NCBI RefSeq assembly: GCF_037975245.1
Contig: NC_092582.1
Location: 24,256,577-24,320,576 of the forward strand
Direction: 5' to 3'
Source of the DNA: Apostichopus japonicus
Taxonomy: Eukaryota > Echinodermata > Holothuroidea > Aspidochirotida > Stichopodidae
Length of the DNA stretch: 64,000 nucleotides
The translations under genes and the position numbers were made by a program. Shown here one piece after another: positions 1-12,063 of this stretch; within the stretch, counting starts at the first letter, position 1; each line of letters opens with the position of its first letter. Below the pieces are notes generated by a model. That model made no database searches and was not told the origin of the DNA. It saw only the letters and a program-made list of their open reading frames with translations.

Positions 1-981
1 CCCCCCCCCCCCCCCTCCAAGTTTTGAACATTCTTTTGGCATTTGGAAATATTACCCCTAAAAATAACCAAAATTCCCTCTGTATATATGATACCACCAC
101 TTTCTGGGAACAACCTGTCTGCTAAAGACTGAAGCTCAGAGCATAGCAACCAGCATCCAAAGTCAATGGATGTATACTTAGGCCTACACAACAGTAAGCT
201 TATCCACGAATATGTCAATTTAGGGTATGAAAGAACTTGACACGGTTGACATTTTGTGGTCAAATGTTGCTCAATTAAATGCGTAGGTACAGAATAATAA
301 ATATTTTGAGATCATTTAGTTGCTGAGGAATACAATTGAGTGATTTTGGCTTTGCATTGATAGACATCGTTAATCAAATCCCGAAGTGCATCAATTATGA
401 GCCCGCCACATTACTGTAGGTTAGCATATAAGGCCTAGATCTTTGACGTCCAGGTAGTCAACTCCTAAAATGTTGCTCGGAGATGATTTATTGGCATTAA
501 CTATTGGAATGACATGGTACCTTTCATTACAAACATCCAGAAGATGCAAGCTCATATCGTGATTGAGGAATCTTCCTAGCTAGTATGAAGAAACTTTTCC
601 CAGCAATTTCAATTTGAAAAATTTGCAGAAGTAACAGACCAAAGCATCGATAACGCATACAAACAAATACAAAGCTTTTTGCTCAGAGATCTTCTACATC
701 TGGATACTGGTCATGTCACACCTCTTTTGACTACTTGAGCATGTTAATTTGAGCATTCTTGACCAAACAAAATTTTTGACTTTTGCAGCATATTTGAAGG
801 CAATACTGATAACCTCTAAGTGTGACTTCTCAAGAAGTTTACATTTGCAAGAGAAAGTAAACACTTTCCTCAATGAATTTCTAAATTTGAATGCACTTTC
901 TCTTTTTAATCTGTGTTGCCTATTGGTCTCAGCGATAGCTCCAGTGTGCTCAATATTTCCCAGTAGGAAATCAAAACAGAC
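1..981. other. No supported gene; poly-C tract at the left edge
   Basis: The window opens with a run of about 15 C. The rest lies downstream of the last recognisable exon of the minus-strand integrase-like gene. Further exons of that gene would be expected here on the minus strand, but I cannot identify them with confidence. Short open stretches on the minus strand around 290-400 might be remnants. Confidence 0.4.
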
Positions 982-1166
982 CTGATGAGCTTCATGTGGC
1001 CATCAATGTGCCATAGACTGTTAAGACCTGGCACAGAAAAGCTAAGCCTTGAAACTGATGATCCCCACCTACCAGCCGTACCCACAGGGTCAGCTAGGTC
1101 CAGAGCAGACCTAACTCTCCTTCGTTGAACTCTAATACCATCTGCTCTCAAGTAGCTTCTCATCAT
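982..1166 (-). CDS. Exon 3 of the integrase-like gene (start of catalytic core)
   Basis: Begins after TTCTACAG at 1167 and joins the preceding exon in phase (SGEK then MMRSYLRADG). It ends at AG|GTCTGT at 982, directly after the WHIDGHMKLI motif. In relatives this motif is followed by tryptophan and the rest of the integrase fold, so another exon should follow at lower coordinates. I cannot place it. Confidence 0.65.
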
Positions 1167-2679
1167 CTGTAGAAAAGAGATGTACATTGGCATTAAAAGG
1201 GTGGACTCTCAAAGGGCCATCAGAGTTTATTCATGTGTTCCAAAAACATTCTAAAAACAATCATGGATGTCATTGAGAGCCATAGTGGCACTCTTGCACA
1301 ATACTGTTGTATATTTATGACAGCAAAGACAGTGAATGACAGTATTTAATATGTAGGTGGTGTGTTCTCAGTTAACCTTTAAACCAGAATGCAAAAATGC
1401 AGTAAGTTTCGATGACTTCATTACACAAGACTCAGTATGGACATGGCTGTGATAAATGTCCCGAACCACTGGTTTTATGTGCAATTGCACTATGGTATTA
1501 TTAAAATAGGTCATTCTACTGTGGCAGAACAAACCACCGAAAACAGTAAAGTTCTTGCATGTTATTCAATATGATCCACAAACTAATATGCTTCCTACAG
1601 GTCTTTAGATATCCAATTTACACAGTTTTCAGAGCTTGATGACCAGTAACCTCAGATGACCTTTAATCTCCATAAAAAACACTAACCTTTTGTTCTCAAT
1701 ATGAGACATGCACATGCAAAGTATGACGTTAGTCAGAGTTGCCCTTCTTGAGATAGCACTATTGTTTATTAGCTAAGCATCACAAGCACATACACACACT
1801 CCATCACACATGCATACAGTAGGTTTCCCTTATTTAAATCAAAATGAAATTAATACATGTACAGTATTGAAACTGTAGACTACAGTAGTCCTGACTGCAA
1901 TGCTTAACCATAGCATATGTACTGATACATTTGCCATACAATTGAAATACTTCCATGTGCTGATATTTTGGAAATACTGTAGGTGTATAATGAGAAAAGA
2001 GATAAATTATTACTGTTTCACAAGTTGTGATTTGCTTTTCTCTCATTTTCCAGCATTTTAAGTGCAAAAGCCATATACACTTTAATTCATTTTGCAGACA
2101 GTGCAGGGATAAATGCAGTATTATCTAACTATACAAGCTTACCTTCTCTCCACTATTAGGAAATTCTCTGTGCAAGTTTGCAGCATGTTCTCGTAGAGAA
2201 ATATCTGTCATGTTGGTATATCTGGATCTTGCATTTCATCCTTCCTTCTTTAGGATCTTGTAAACCCATGATTTTGAACACTTGAGAGCACTGGCAATCA
2301 TCTTTGTGGAAAATCCTTTCTCAACAAGTAGTTCCAGTTGTTGCCTTGACACATCTACTGTAACTTTGGACGACCCTTGCCACCTAAAAACAAAGATGAA
2401 ATCTAAGAAGTCAAAATGATACAGTATTACTTACTGATCTGTTGACACTAATTGAAGGATATTACTTCAGTCATGATGAATTGATGACCTGGGTTTGTGT
2501 GATTGCAGAGGACAATTTTTAGTGGTATTTAAAAGGCTTCATGGATGGTTAGCACATGATAGGAGCATATACAGTACCTGTATAGAAATGAACATAATAA
2601 TGCTCCTTTTAAATGCCTAACAGCCAAGATCGAGTGCCTTACTTTAGGCCTAGTCAAGCAATAAAATACGATGACCAAC

Positions 2680-2944
2680 CTGTTTTTAAGCGTTCTGCAA
2701 CATAGTGATGTGAATCGTTCAAAGGAGGTGAATCTGTAGATTCCACGGCTTGCAATAGGGCATCAATAAAAGACATCATGTTGTTGAAGTTAGTGTTGCC
2801 AATAGTACCATGGAGCCATAAAAGATTTGCTTTGCACAAATCCAACGTTCGTTTTGCGTTTACGATGTCTCCAGTGTCGGACAATGTACGTGAAATGGTT
2901 CGAAGATGTCGTGAAATTCCTCTCAAAGTATTACTAACCTCCAT
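2680..2944 (-). CDS. Exon 1 of the integrase-like gene
   Basis: Open from an ATG at 2944 and ends with CAG|GTTGGT at 2680. About 88 residues, helical in character, with no cysteine cluster. The last codon is split after its first base. The start is chosen because it is the first ATG of the open stretch and no plausible acceptor precedes it. Confidence 0.6.
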
Positions 2945-3085
2945 CTTGCATTAACGCTAGCTGTACTGTATAGGCATACTGTATCCTACAGGTATATCTT
3001 GTTGTCGAACATAGCTGTACTACAGTTATGCTAAACTTAGGTCTTATCTACATAATATGCATATAATTAACTAGTTGTGGAATGA

Positions 3086-3540
3086 ATTCGAGATATCTGA
3101 AATTGAATTCGAGATATCTGAAATTGAATTCGAGATATCTGAAATTCGAGATATCTGAAATTGAATTCGAGATATCTGAAATTGAATTCGAGATATCTGA
3201 AATTCGAGATATCTGAAAATGAATTCGAGATATCTGAAATTCTATTTCAGATATCTGAAATTGAATTTCAGATATCTGAAATTGAATTCGAGATATCTGA
3301 AATAGAATTGCAGATATCTCGAATTCAATTTCAGATATCTCGAATTGAATTCGAGATATCTCGAATTCAATTTCAGATATCTCGAATTCAATTTCAGATA
3401 TATCTGAAATTCTCTGGTATTTCGAGATATCTGAATTTGATTTTAAGATATCTGCAATTATTTGTAGATATCTTAAATAAATTGGAGATATCTGTAATTT
3501 AATTTGAGATATCTGAAATTATTTCGAGATATCCGAAATT
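3086..3540. repeat. Palindromic satellite built on AGATATCT and GAATTC
   Basis: About 20 head-to-tail and inverted copies of a roughly 21-bp unit of the type GAATTCGAGATATCTGAAAT. Nearly every unit holds the palindrome AGATATCT, often flanked by TTTC or TCGA so that the palindrome extends outward. Open frames over this stretch (repeating 'ISEIEFEIS'-like peptides) are by-products of the repeat. Copies diverge toward the right end. Confidence 0.95.
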
Positions 3541-3570
3541 CCCGATTAAATGTTAAAATGGCTTTCCATA

Positions 3571-3606
3571 CGCCCCTCCCTTGGCAAATTCCTGGCTACG
3601 CGCCTG
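3571..3606. mobile_element. Solo right end of a hAT-like element with GGCTACG terminus
   Basis: The stretch reading CAAATTCCTGGCTACGCGCC closely matches the right terminus of the complete element at 59098-59863. No matching left end was found upstream. The element's body is probably lost, or the MITE at 3609 landed at its edge. Confidence 0.45.
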
Positions 3607-3608
3607 CA

Positions 3609-4401
3609 GGCGTAAGTTTTTTTTCCTAGGAGGGTTAGGGGCAATTATCATATATAGGCGTATCCAGACCCTCGCGCATGCGTGTTACTCGTAAACAGTT
3701 TTATGGCTAGTAGTAGTACATACAGTGTGTGCGACGCGATTCAAGTTTTGCATATGCGTTCATGCAGCGATGGAGACCTGCTCGACTGACACCCAGATTT
3801 TAGACACAATGTACGGATTTCATATGTTGTCATCAATGTGCGCGACGGACATTAATTTAATGGTTTGTTTAATGTTAATCTGCTAGCCTACATTACATGC
3901 ATTTCTAGCTTCACGGTAAACTTAAATGTTACGGTAAACTTAAAATTCTATACATGATACTAATATAGTAGGCCTACATACAAAATTAAGCCTGCTTTTA
4001 TGAACTATCAGTTCTATCAGATATTACTATCAGATATTAAATCACCAGCTGCAGACTATTAAGTCACCTACATTAGCCACAATACCTCCAGAAAATTAAT
4101 AGGGCCTAATTGAAGTGACGATTTGATCGCGCTTTAATTTGTGTTTCTTTAGCCTGCGTCCCATCACTTATATTATTCAATTCTCACTTGATAATTCTTG
4201 GCCAAAAAGCAAACTGCATTACGTGTAAAACTGTACAGCGGAGATCTACTGCTTTGTACAGCGTACATAGTGCCCACACGTGTATTAGTTTACAGCGATC
4301 AATGAGTAACGCGTGTGTATGAGTAACACGCATGAGCGAGGGTTTGGATACGCCTATATATGATAATTGCCCCTAACCCTCCTAGGAAAAAAAATTACGC
4401 C
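3609..4401. mobile_element. Non-autonomous DNA transposon (MITE), 0.8 kb, long inverted ends
   Basis: The left end (3609-3690) and right end (4321-4401) are inverted copies of each other over about 80 bases. Shared landmarks are CCTAGGAGGGTTAGGGGC, ATCATATATAGGCGTATCC and CATGCGTGTTACTC. Both ends are flanked by GCCTGCA (3602-3608 and 4402-4408), a likely 7-bp target duplication. Because GG follows on both sides, the duplication could be read as up to 9 bp. The interior has no reading frame of note. The superfamily is not certain. Confidence 0.9.
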
Positions 4402-4532
4402 GCCTGCAGGTCAAATTGCGCAATAAACAGATGCTGAGTTGTGTGTGTTCTGGAAAGTCCGTAAGCGCTACAACAGTTAGGCTAGCAACGTTGCCTGTTG
4501 CTAACAGTAACATTCTTTTGAGTAAAACTCGT

Positions 4533-4883
4533 CTATCCCAGGTAGGTAGATGAACCGTTCAAATAAACGTTTACTGGGCCTGAGAATGAGCAGTTTTTGA
4601 AGAGGTTCCGAGCCCCATTGTTCGACAGGTTTGTACTTGTAGTAACCGCAGTGTTATTGCGAGTCTGAGAGATCGCTAGGCCTAGTCCCTGGCCAGTCAT
4701 GTCGTTACTGCTAGTACTAGTACTAGTAGTAGCACTAACGTTATTGTTAGGCTTAGCGACAAGGTTTCTTCTGTTAGTGTCAACATTGGACGCTTTACGC
4801 TTCGGTTCTTCGTTGAAGAACCTCGATAAGGTTGCTGACATTGACTCAAACTTAAGCTCAAAATTAATCGCTAAGTCATTCAT
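4533..4883 (-). CDS. Hypothetical protein, 116 aa, serine/threonine/asparagine-rich
   Basis: Open from ATG at 4883 to a stop at 4533 on the minus strand. The N-terminus (about residues 1-35) is helical with acidic and basic residues. The middle (40-95) is rich in S, T, N and Q and probably disordered. The C-terminus reads LFKNCSFSGPVNVYLNG, a beta-prone end that recalls the tails of some transposon-associated proteins. I do not recognise the family. It could be a transposon-encoded accessory protein, a first exon, or a chance frame. It lies between a MITE and a gene-free stretch. Confidence 0.3.
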   Translation of the reverse strand: MNDLAINFELKFESMSATLSRFFNEEPKRKASNVDTNRRNLVAKPNNNVSATTSTSTSSNDMTGQGLGLAISQTRNNTAVTTSTNLSNNGARNLFKNCSFSGPVNVYLNGSSTYLG

Positions 4884-4914
4884 GTTACTCGAAGTATTTA
4901 GCTGGATGATTTAA

Positions 4915-7900
4915 GAAGTACGTACAGTGTGTATTGAGACTCGGTGTGTGTGAAAACATATACAGTACTACTGCTGTAACAAATTGCAAGTAGGCTATAT
5001 ATACAGTACAGTATTCTTTTGCAATTTGGAACATTTCTTTGCCCATAAACATATTTGCATATACTCATGGCAACGTTACACCATGTCTTCATTTCTTTTA
5101 ATTATGACTTCATGGTTGCCACTGCAACAAACCAGTGTTTGTCTAACATTTCGATCCTGAAGCAATTCTCCTCTCTATACACTTGACCAGTCTCGAATCG
5201 CATTCGATACTGGTCCAGTATACAGAAAGTTGGTTTAGGAATTTATGAATGACCCATAGATAAACCTCTTTTCCACGACTAAATGTTGAACATCTTGTAA
5301 GAATGCATTCGTCTTGCCATAAGGTGTTACGTCGATGCCATTGTCGAATAAGTAACTGAATAGGTACTGTAGCAGTTACTCATTCGCGAACGAGGAACGA
5401 GGAATAAGTATCTAACTTCACACCGGTGTAGCCGACACACTGCGGCGGTGGTTATTTTATACTGCATGCGAGATTCAGATGGTAGCCTAACTTTTCTTCA
5501 ATTGTTTTAGTAAATCCATTTGATTGAAACCTTTATCACGGACAGGTGAGTTTGTGCAAGTCTCAAATATGTGAAGCATATTCTAGTTTGATATTGTTAT
5601 TATGATGTCACCCATGGCTCGTGCTTTGGGGGCTATGAATCACGCGCTATTAGAAGCGTATTCATAGGTTTTGTTTTAAATGATTCGGTTAGTGGGGTTG
5701 GAAGACAGCCAAACTGGTTCAAATTGGTTGAGTGCTCATCTGCATATCAGGTTGGCACTCAACCAATCAAGAGTTGGGTGGGGGGTTAGCTGTAAGTTAA
5801 GACCAATCGGGTTCAAGGGCAGAGCGTGTGCCCTGTGCATTGGCATTTGCTGCAAATTTCACAAAATGGTTACTCATGATTGCTTTTGGTACTTTTACTG
5901 AATGATCCCAAGGTGGTAGTAACAGTATACAGTAGAAATCACGGCTTTCACTAACAGTAGTTCCTCCTAGCTTTTAGTTTCTGAATAAGAACTTACAGTA
6001 TATGCCAATTTCTAGTGTTTTTGTATGGTTACATTTCTAGGGTACTGTAATGTGTAGTGGCATGGATGAATTAAAACAGCAGGTACACTCAATGCAGCTA
6101 CAAATTCTGATTCTCCCCTCACCTACTACAGTATGAGCTTTGTGAATTATGAATGTAATCCATTTTGTCACACTGTGTTTTCCACCGTTGAAAAACTATG
6201 ATGTTCTGTGAAGATTAAACTGCAGGTTAGGACAATTGATTTTCATAACCTTATATAATACCACACTGTACTCTACTAGGCTGAGCTTTATGTAACACAA
6301 TAACATGCAGGGGAGGAGATGAGGAGAGGGGCATTGAAGAGACCTCTTCGCTATTGGTTGATCATTTCTGGTAAATTTGGATAGATAACGACTAACTGTG
6401 TTAATTTAAACAGAAAAAGTTTAGTGTAACCTACTTGAATGCATGCAAGTCTCGTAGAAGGCTGTCTGTAGATTGCAATGATATCCAACCTATTAATGTA
6501 AAGTCATGTACAGGAAGAGGAATATGACACCCACACCTGGTACACTGGGCCTTCCATTTTTGATGGAGTCTGCTTGGGGGTCTACAAATCTGGTGCCCTA
6601 TATTCAGATAAAAAAGTATAATGGGCATGGCAGACAGAGACATTACTCTAAGATCCAAGATATTAAAAAGACATGTTATTTAAAGCAACAGTCTGTGCGA
6701 GGCAACCTCTCTTGCTCAAGACACCTACCATCTGCACCCCCCCCCCCCTTCAAAAACCAGGTACAAGGAATCTTGCACATATGGAGCTTCATAAACTTTC
6801 TACACCACCTTTGTAATACACTGAGATATTTTGGCACTCTTCAAAGTTGGTGTAGTACACAAATTTTCAAGATCCTTTATTAAAACTACCTTCTGGAGAG
6901 ATTAAAGAGGACCCTGCTGCACAGTATTATGAAAATCTTCAAGAAATGAAAGTTGCTTTTATTTGACAAAACTTTTTTTGACTTTTAAGTGATGAGCATA
7001 ATGTTGTCTACCTGTAGATAGCTATCTGCTTTTTATGTTTATTTGCTCACAGAATGGATACCGCTCAACTTTCAATTTCTGCAGAGAGCTCAATGCCTCA
7101 CAACACAGTTGTAACAAGAAATATTTGAAGTCAATGAGGTTATTTGACAACACAGTAAGAATTATATATACACCATACTGTAGTGGAATACATACACTGT
7201 ATAATATCATGCTGTGATATGCTTCTATGTGCCATTCAACTGATAATGTCATGTTGCATTTTTGTGTTGAAGGATATGGGTTTGTGACTCTTTACTGTGT
7301 GGGATAACCACACGAGGGAGTAATTCATTATCATCATACTTGGCGGGTGGATTTAAGTTTTCTACAGAAGTTGCAAAAATGTGGCAACCGAAAGTCAGAA
7401 TTTCTCTAAAATGGGTATGATGATACTGCATGGGTTTATACACACATGCTATACACATACAATTGTTTCATATTAATAAGGGGTTTAGCTTCTAAGATAT
7501 ATTCAGGAAAAAAGTGTCTGTAGAGCTTTTGTATCAATTTTTCCTAAGAAGCAAACAAATTATGAAATGATTCCTTATTGGAAGATTGCAAAGAAACTAT
7601 AACCATTGCGATCTCCTTCGTGTTTGTTGAGTCTCCTCTTCAGTGTGTATAGGCCTAGTTGTAATCTATATGTGCCTCTTTGCTCTGGTGTATTGGAATC
7701 AGAATTCACTGTCGATTGAAATTGATGATGTGCTTATGCAGCCTTTAATAATAATGCCATGAGTCATTACAATTTCTCAAGAAAGGGAACCATGATACTT
7801 ACTTGGTATTATTTTGCCTTCATCCCTCTCCCCTGCATTAAGGAAACCAATAGATATGAGACACAGGGGTTTGGTGATCTGTTGATTAAAGGCATTGAAG

Positions 7901-8276
7901 ACACGCCCGAAACCGCGTGCCGCCATCTGCAAAAGTTAACTTTCCATTGCAAGTGAAGTTTTTTCGTGTCGCTACAAAATGCAGACAGTAATGAAACGTG
8001 ATACTTTGTTATCTTTAATCTAGACCTGAGATGTCCATCGCTGTTATGTACACTGTGCTGTGGGTATTGATCGTAGCTGCATGTAATGACTGTGCACAAG
8101 TGTCCAATTACTGATGGTAGCAAACTGTGTGTATTTTCTGGGATCGATGGTGGTGCCTAACATTTCTGTTACACCTCATTCGAAAGTAGGTCAGATGACC
8201 GGCATGAGATACATTCTTTGTGCGTGAGTCTTCAATGCCTTTAAGCATGCCTCTCTTTTCCATTTAATCATTACAG
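4915..8276. other. No supported gene
   Basis: AT-rich DNA with only short open frames lacking family features. A poly-C tract lies at about 6738-6750. The upstream exons and promoter of the KDZ transposase gene that starts to be visible at 8277 may lie here, but I could not identify them. Confidence 0.4.
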
Positions 8277-8494
8277 GAATGGCTTTTTCTGTTCAAGTGA
8301 CTTCTTGCCATTGCACAAATGATACAGAGAGTCTTGTGAGATGTGGTTATTGGCCATCCAGTCCAAGGAAACCAACTTGTGCAATAAGCATCTGCTTGCT
8401 AAAATGGATTGCAACATTTCTACTGGAGATGCAATCTTCTCTTAAGTCTATATGCCAATCATTGAAGTGGCTACATGGAATAGCAGGTGACGAT
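8277..8494 (+). CDS. KDZ transposase exon: CxC motif and GYWPSSP
   Basis: Acceptor CATTACAG at 8276 and donor GAT|GTGAGT at 8495. It encodes a C-H-C cluster (8309-8317), then LVRCGYWPSSPRKPTCAIS and a helix. This matches the N-terminal region of KDZ transposases, where a CxC zinc-binding motif precedes a conserved tryptophan-proline stretch. The phase (0) fits the next exon at 9355. A second possible donor at 8487 would not fit. Confidence 0.75.
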
Positions 8495-9354
8495 GTGAGT
8501 ATGAAGCAGGCCTCGACAAATACGGTCGCCAACTCGCCAATGAATATATAGAATATTGCGACTGGCTAGCAAAAAATACATCACGATCGACATTTTGGCG
8601 ACTGGCTTATTCGCTCACTGCCTTTTTACGTTAAGCTTACTATTAACATGTGAGCCAATCAAGAAAGGCCTATTGCCTAATGTAACATATCACAGTAGTA
8701 TTATCAAGTGCACTGTTACAACACAGAGATTTTTCAGATGCGGGGACTTTATGCGAAGTGTAGTGATACGAACTGAACTTTCAAGGGAACTCAAACATGA
8801 AATCATAATTTTACCGAAATAAAATTTCATATCTCGAAATGAACAACAGGAAGTTTTTTGGATTACTTGTTTGTCATAAAACATTTATAATTCTCGAGAC
8901 CTGACCAATGAAAGCAGTAAGTCTGACACTCAGTATTGGATGGACAATAATAATTCAACATGTCGTAATACTGACTGCACATTGATGTTCCCAGGAAGCA
9001 ATGCGATGTTGTTTTATCAGTGAGTAACCATTTGAAGTTAAGCACACATAGGGGACACTCCACTGCATCTAACAAATGTCTTATTTAATACTTTAGATGG
9101 TTCGCTTTCTTGTCTCAAGTTGCTTTTTAAAATAAAAAGTTGTTTTTTACACAGTTTAAACAGCCAAAAGGAAATACATATCTTAGCTTTGATTTTCATG
9201 GATATTCTGGTATGATGTTACATGCAGGCATTGATGTAGGAGTTTGTTGACCAACAGTTATGTGCTGCTTGCTTTTCAGTCATTTAGTGAGCACATCTCC
9301 TATATCTTCATTTACAAGCAAAAATTGAATCCGACTAACATTTGGAATTTTCAG

Positions 9355-9486
9355 ATATCCTACCTGTATCACACCTTAACAGATGAGACCTTTGAGGAAT
9401 TCCGTCACTTTTACTTTTTGACCAGCCACCTACAAGGAGAGGGTCTCGATATAGATGATGGAACATCTTGTCCCGCTTGTCCAAAG
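9355..9486 (+). CDS. KDZ transposase exon: EEFRHF and CPACPK
   Basis: Acceptor TTTTCAG at 9354 and donor AAG|GTAAAG at 9487, phase 0 at both ends. It encodes ISYLYHTLTDETFEEFRHFY and ends in TSCPACPK, the second conserved cysteine pair of the family. A second in-frame acceptor at 9279 would lengthen the exon by 25 residues. Confidence 0.75.
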
Positions 9487-10332
9487 GTAAAGTGAAACCT
9501 GAATTTAATCATACAAATTACTTAACTCTTGCATTAAATTTATACAAAGGTTTGCAACTGGCAAGTTATAATAGCATTACGAGAATCCTTCAATGACGAT
9601 GACGATGCCTTGCCTGATCTAAAGAGTGGAGTACTAAGAAATGTTTGCAAATATTTGAATACCTTAATGTTAAACTTTTAGCATCATTCTGTATCTTTAG
9701 CATTCACTTGCCCCCCCCCTCTGTTATTAATAATTTATTGGATTCTCAGCTGTCAATTTTGGGCAAAAATGTTGCTTTAAATTTGCTACAGCTCAAATAA
9801 ATACAAATGTTAGGGTATTCTGCTCCTCTATCATGTTTGAAGTTATGATTATTGCCTAGAATGTTCCTGTAGTGCAAATTTCAATGTCTCTACAGTGAAC
9901 TCTTTATTTGGAATATTAATTTGCATGCTCTAAAAATTTGTGACAGCTCATTCAAAGATATTTCATGCTAACACCAGGAGAACCAATGCTGAAGTCCATC
10001 ACTAATTGTCCTTCACAAATTGGAGAATACTTCTTAACATATCACAGGGTGTATTAAAGCAGCATTTTGCATCCTTTTTTTTCTCAACCTCACTGACTCC
10101 ACTATGCCATAACGACATACATAACTAGCTTATCTATTCACATCTTACTTCAAATGGTGGCGTAAAAGTCTAAAAATTTACAACTTTCAACTTTGTTTTT
10201 CTCAAAGATATTTTACGTTGGGATCCCAATAAACCTCGCCTATAATATAAATATTTAAACCCTACGAACGTCATTGACCAATACGTAATGCAACACCATG
10301 CTTGATTTGTGCACAGTCTATATGGCAATTGT

Positions 10333-10361
10333 ACCAGGGAGTTCCATAACAACTCCCTGGT
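10333..10361. repeat. Perfect 11-bp stem hairpin
   Basis: ACCAGGGAGTT and AACTCCCTGGT are separated by seven bases. It lies in an intron of the KDZ gene, close to a short stretch with transposon-like character. It may be the centre of a small inverted-repeat element. No function is assigned. Confidence 0.7.
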
Positions 10362-11119
10362 TGTACCAATGCAACGTTTTGAATCTATTGTTAGCAACGG
10401 CTCATAACTAAACCTGCATCTCTGATTGGTTGAATTCAAACTAGTGGGTTTGGGGGAACTGTATGCGATTAATTTTAAATGTGGATTTTGTCGGTGGACA
10501 CTTTTCTCTTATTTGCAAATGTCCTTAATTACTCGCCAATTAACGCTGTTTGCAGGGAAAAAAATGGCTAATATCTTAGTTTGCTGTTTTTGATTGATAT
10601 GTATAAAAACCTCTATGGACATGTCAAAAAAGTGGAAAAAGGCGACAAAATGCAAAATGTTGCTTTATTTTTTTGCCTTGCTAATATTAAAAAAGTAACA
10701 AGAAATAATATATTATCATGAAAGCATACTGTATGTAGTTACAGTGTTGGAATAAGCAAACATGGACCATTTCAGCTTTAAATCAATCATAAAAAGTAGA
10801 TTTGTTGCACTCTCTCCAAACTGAAATGATGCTTTGTTTGCACACTTAACAACTGGAATCCTGAAAATATTTTAAGTAGATCAGTACTATTTTTCTCAAG
10901 TCCCTTGAGAGGACAGAATAGCATGGATTAAAGCCTATTACAATACATAATCCCTCATCAATCTTGTTTGTCTTGCCATCTTTATCAAGAGGTTTGTGTC
11001 TGTGAATATGTGGTTTAAATGTTAATCCCACCACTATTTACATGCAGTATGACATGTGTCAATTTCATTTACAGTTTATGGTAATCTTTCTTTTTACATT
11101 TTTTCTACTCCCCTAATAG

Positions 11120-11296
11120 GAAGAGGGGAACATTTTTGTCAGTTTTGATGCCAACTTTGGCCTTGTCAGAAAGAGCAACTCAGGCACAAGTTCACAGCCA
11201 CTGAAGCATGCTACAAGGTGCTTCCTTGCTGATAAAGAAGGTAATTCTTTTGTAGACAGCTACCAATCTGATGAAGTGAACAAAGAAGACACTATG
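11120..11296 (+). CDS. KDZ transposase exon: FDANFGL catalytic-core start
   Basis: Acceptor CTAATAG at 11119 and donor ATG|GTAGGA at 11297; 59 codons, phase 0. It encodes EEGNIFVSFDANFGLVRKSN followed by FVDSYQSDEV. The D in FDANFGL corresponds to the conserved aspartate that opens the DDE-like core of KDZ transposases. It joins CPACPK of the preceding exon without a gap. Confidence 0.8.
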
Positions 11297-11966
11297 GTAG
11301 GAGACTTACACACTTGGAAAACAAAGACTTTCAAGCTATCATGTCAAAGTTCATGTATTTTCTTTTTGCCTAGGTAGAAGTTCAGATATTTATGATCAGT
11401 TAATGATGTAGTATCAAATGATGAGCTCACATTCTTAAACAATAATGTTTGTCCTCCTGACCTAACTCAGTTGCTGACCTGGGAGTGACCTTCTGGATTT
11501 TTTGTCCTAAATGAGAAGTTTGAACTTTTCTCTTGTTGAAACACAGTGTTTGTATTCATTGAACAAAAAATATACATAAAATTATCTCATCTGAAATCTA
11601 CCATATATCTGCAATTCTGATCAGCTCAAATGGTACAGCTTTTGCAGGCAACCTGATCATTTCGAAAAGGAGGGTGGTGGGGTGGGCGTTTATCTAACTA
11701 AACGGAGGTATTGCCCTTTAATGACTATATAATTGTTATCTTTGCATGCCTGCACCTGCAATCTACTTAACGAGTACAGTATGTCTCTGAGTTTTGCACC
11801 TGGTTGGTGCACTCGAGTCTATCTTCTTTTGTGTTCTCTTGCTTTCAGTTGTTTCAAAATTATTGAACTTCTTGAGTTATTATTCAAGTACATTCATTTT
11901 AGCCACATTTGAAATGTGCAATCTCCTTTCATGTACATTGTGTTGTATTTTGTGTCGTATCTCTAG

Positions 11967-12063
11967 GATTGTAGCAACTTCCAGACAGCCAATGCAATTT
12001 GCTCAAAGACCAAATCCGCAAACTTGTCATCAAAGGGTGTCTTCGGCTGTGCATGTAGACATG
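11967..12063 (+). CDS. KDZ transposase exon: CRHG motif
   Basis: Acceptor ATCTCTAG at 11966, donor CATG|GTATTC at 12064. It encodes DCSNFQTANAICSKTKS and then KGVFGCACRHG, a signature of the family. It ends one base into a codon, whereas the next recognised exon (15275) expects two bases. A missing exon carrying the residues between CRHG and RYAYP is therefore likely in 12.1-15.2 kb. Confidence 0.8.

Larger units (their letters stand above)
982..2944 (-). pseudogene. Integrase-like transposase-derived gene, three exons seen, probably decayed
   Basis: Three minus-strand exons read through GT/AG junctions: 2944-2680, about 2375-2143, and 1166-982. Exon 1 encodes a helical N-terminus starting MEVSNTLRGI. 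Exon 2 encodes a helix-turn-helix-like segment (ELLVEKGFSTKMIASALKCS) followed by LREHAANLHREFPNSGEK. Exon 3 continues in phase with an arginine-rich stretch (GIRVQRRRVRSAL) and the hallmark PGLNSLWHIDGHMKLIR. This is the layout of the integrase-core proteins common in fish, cnidarian and sea urchin genomes, whose catalytic core starts at the WHIDG aspartate. Exon 2 has an in-frame TGA at 2236-2238. The consensus acceptor at 2384/2383 gives the wrong frame, so a weaker AG nine bases inside the exon must be assumed. The rest of the catalytic core was not found. A decayed copy is most likely. What it does in the host, if anything, is unknown. Confidence 0.7.

Noticed and set aside
3161-3502. 113-residue open frame with regular IS-x-(I/F)-x-F-x-IS pattern
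   Set aside because: It only translates the palindromic satellite; no splice or start context and no family.
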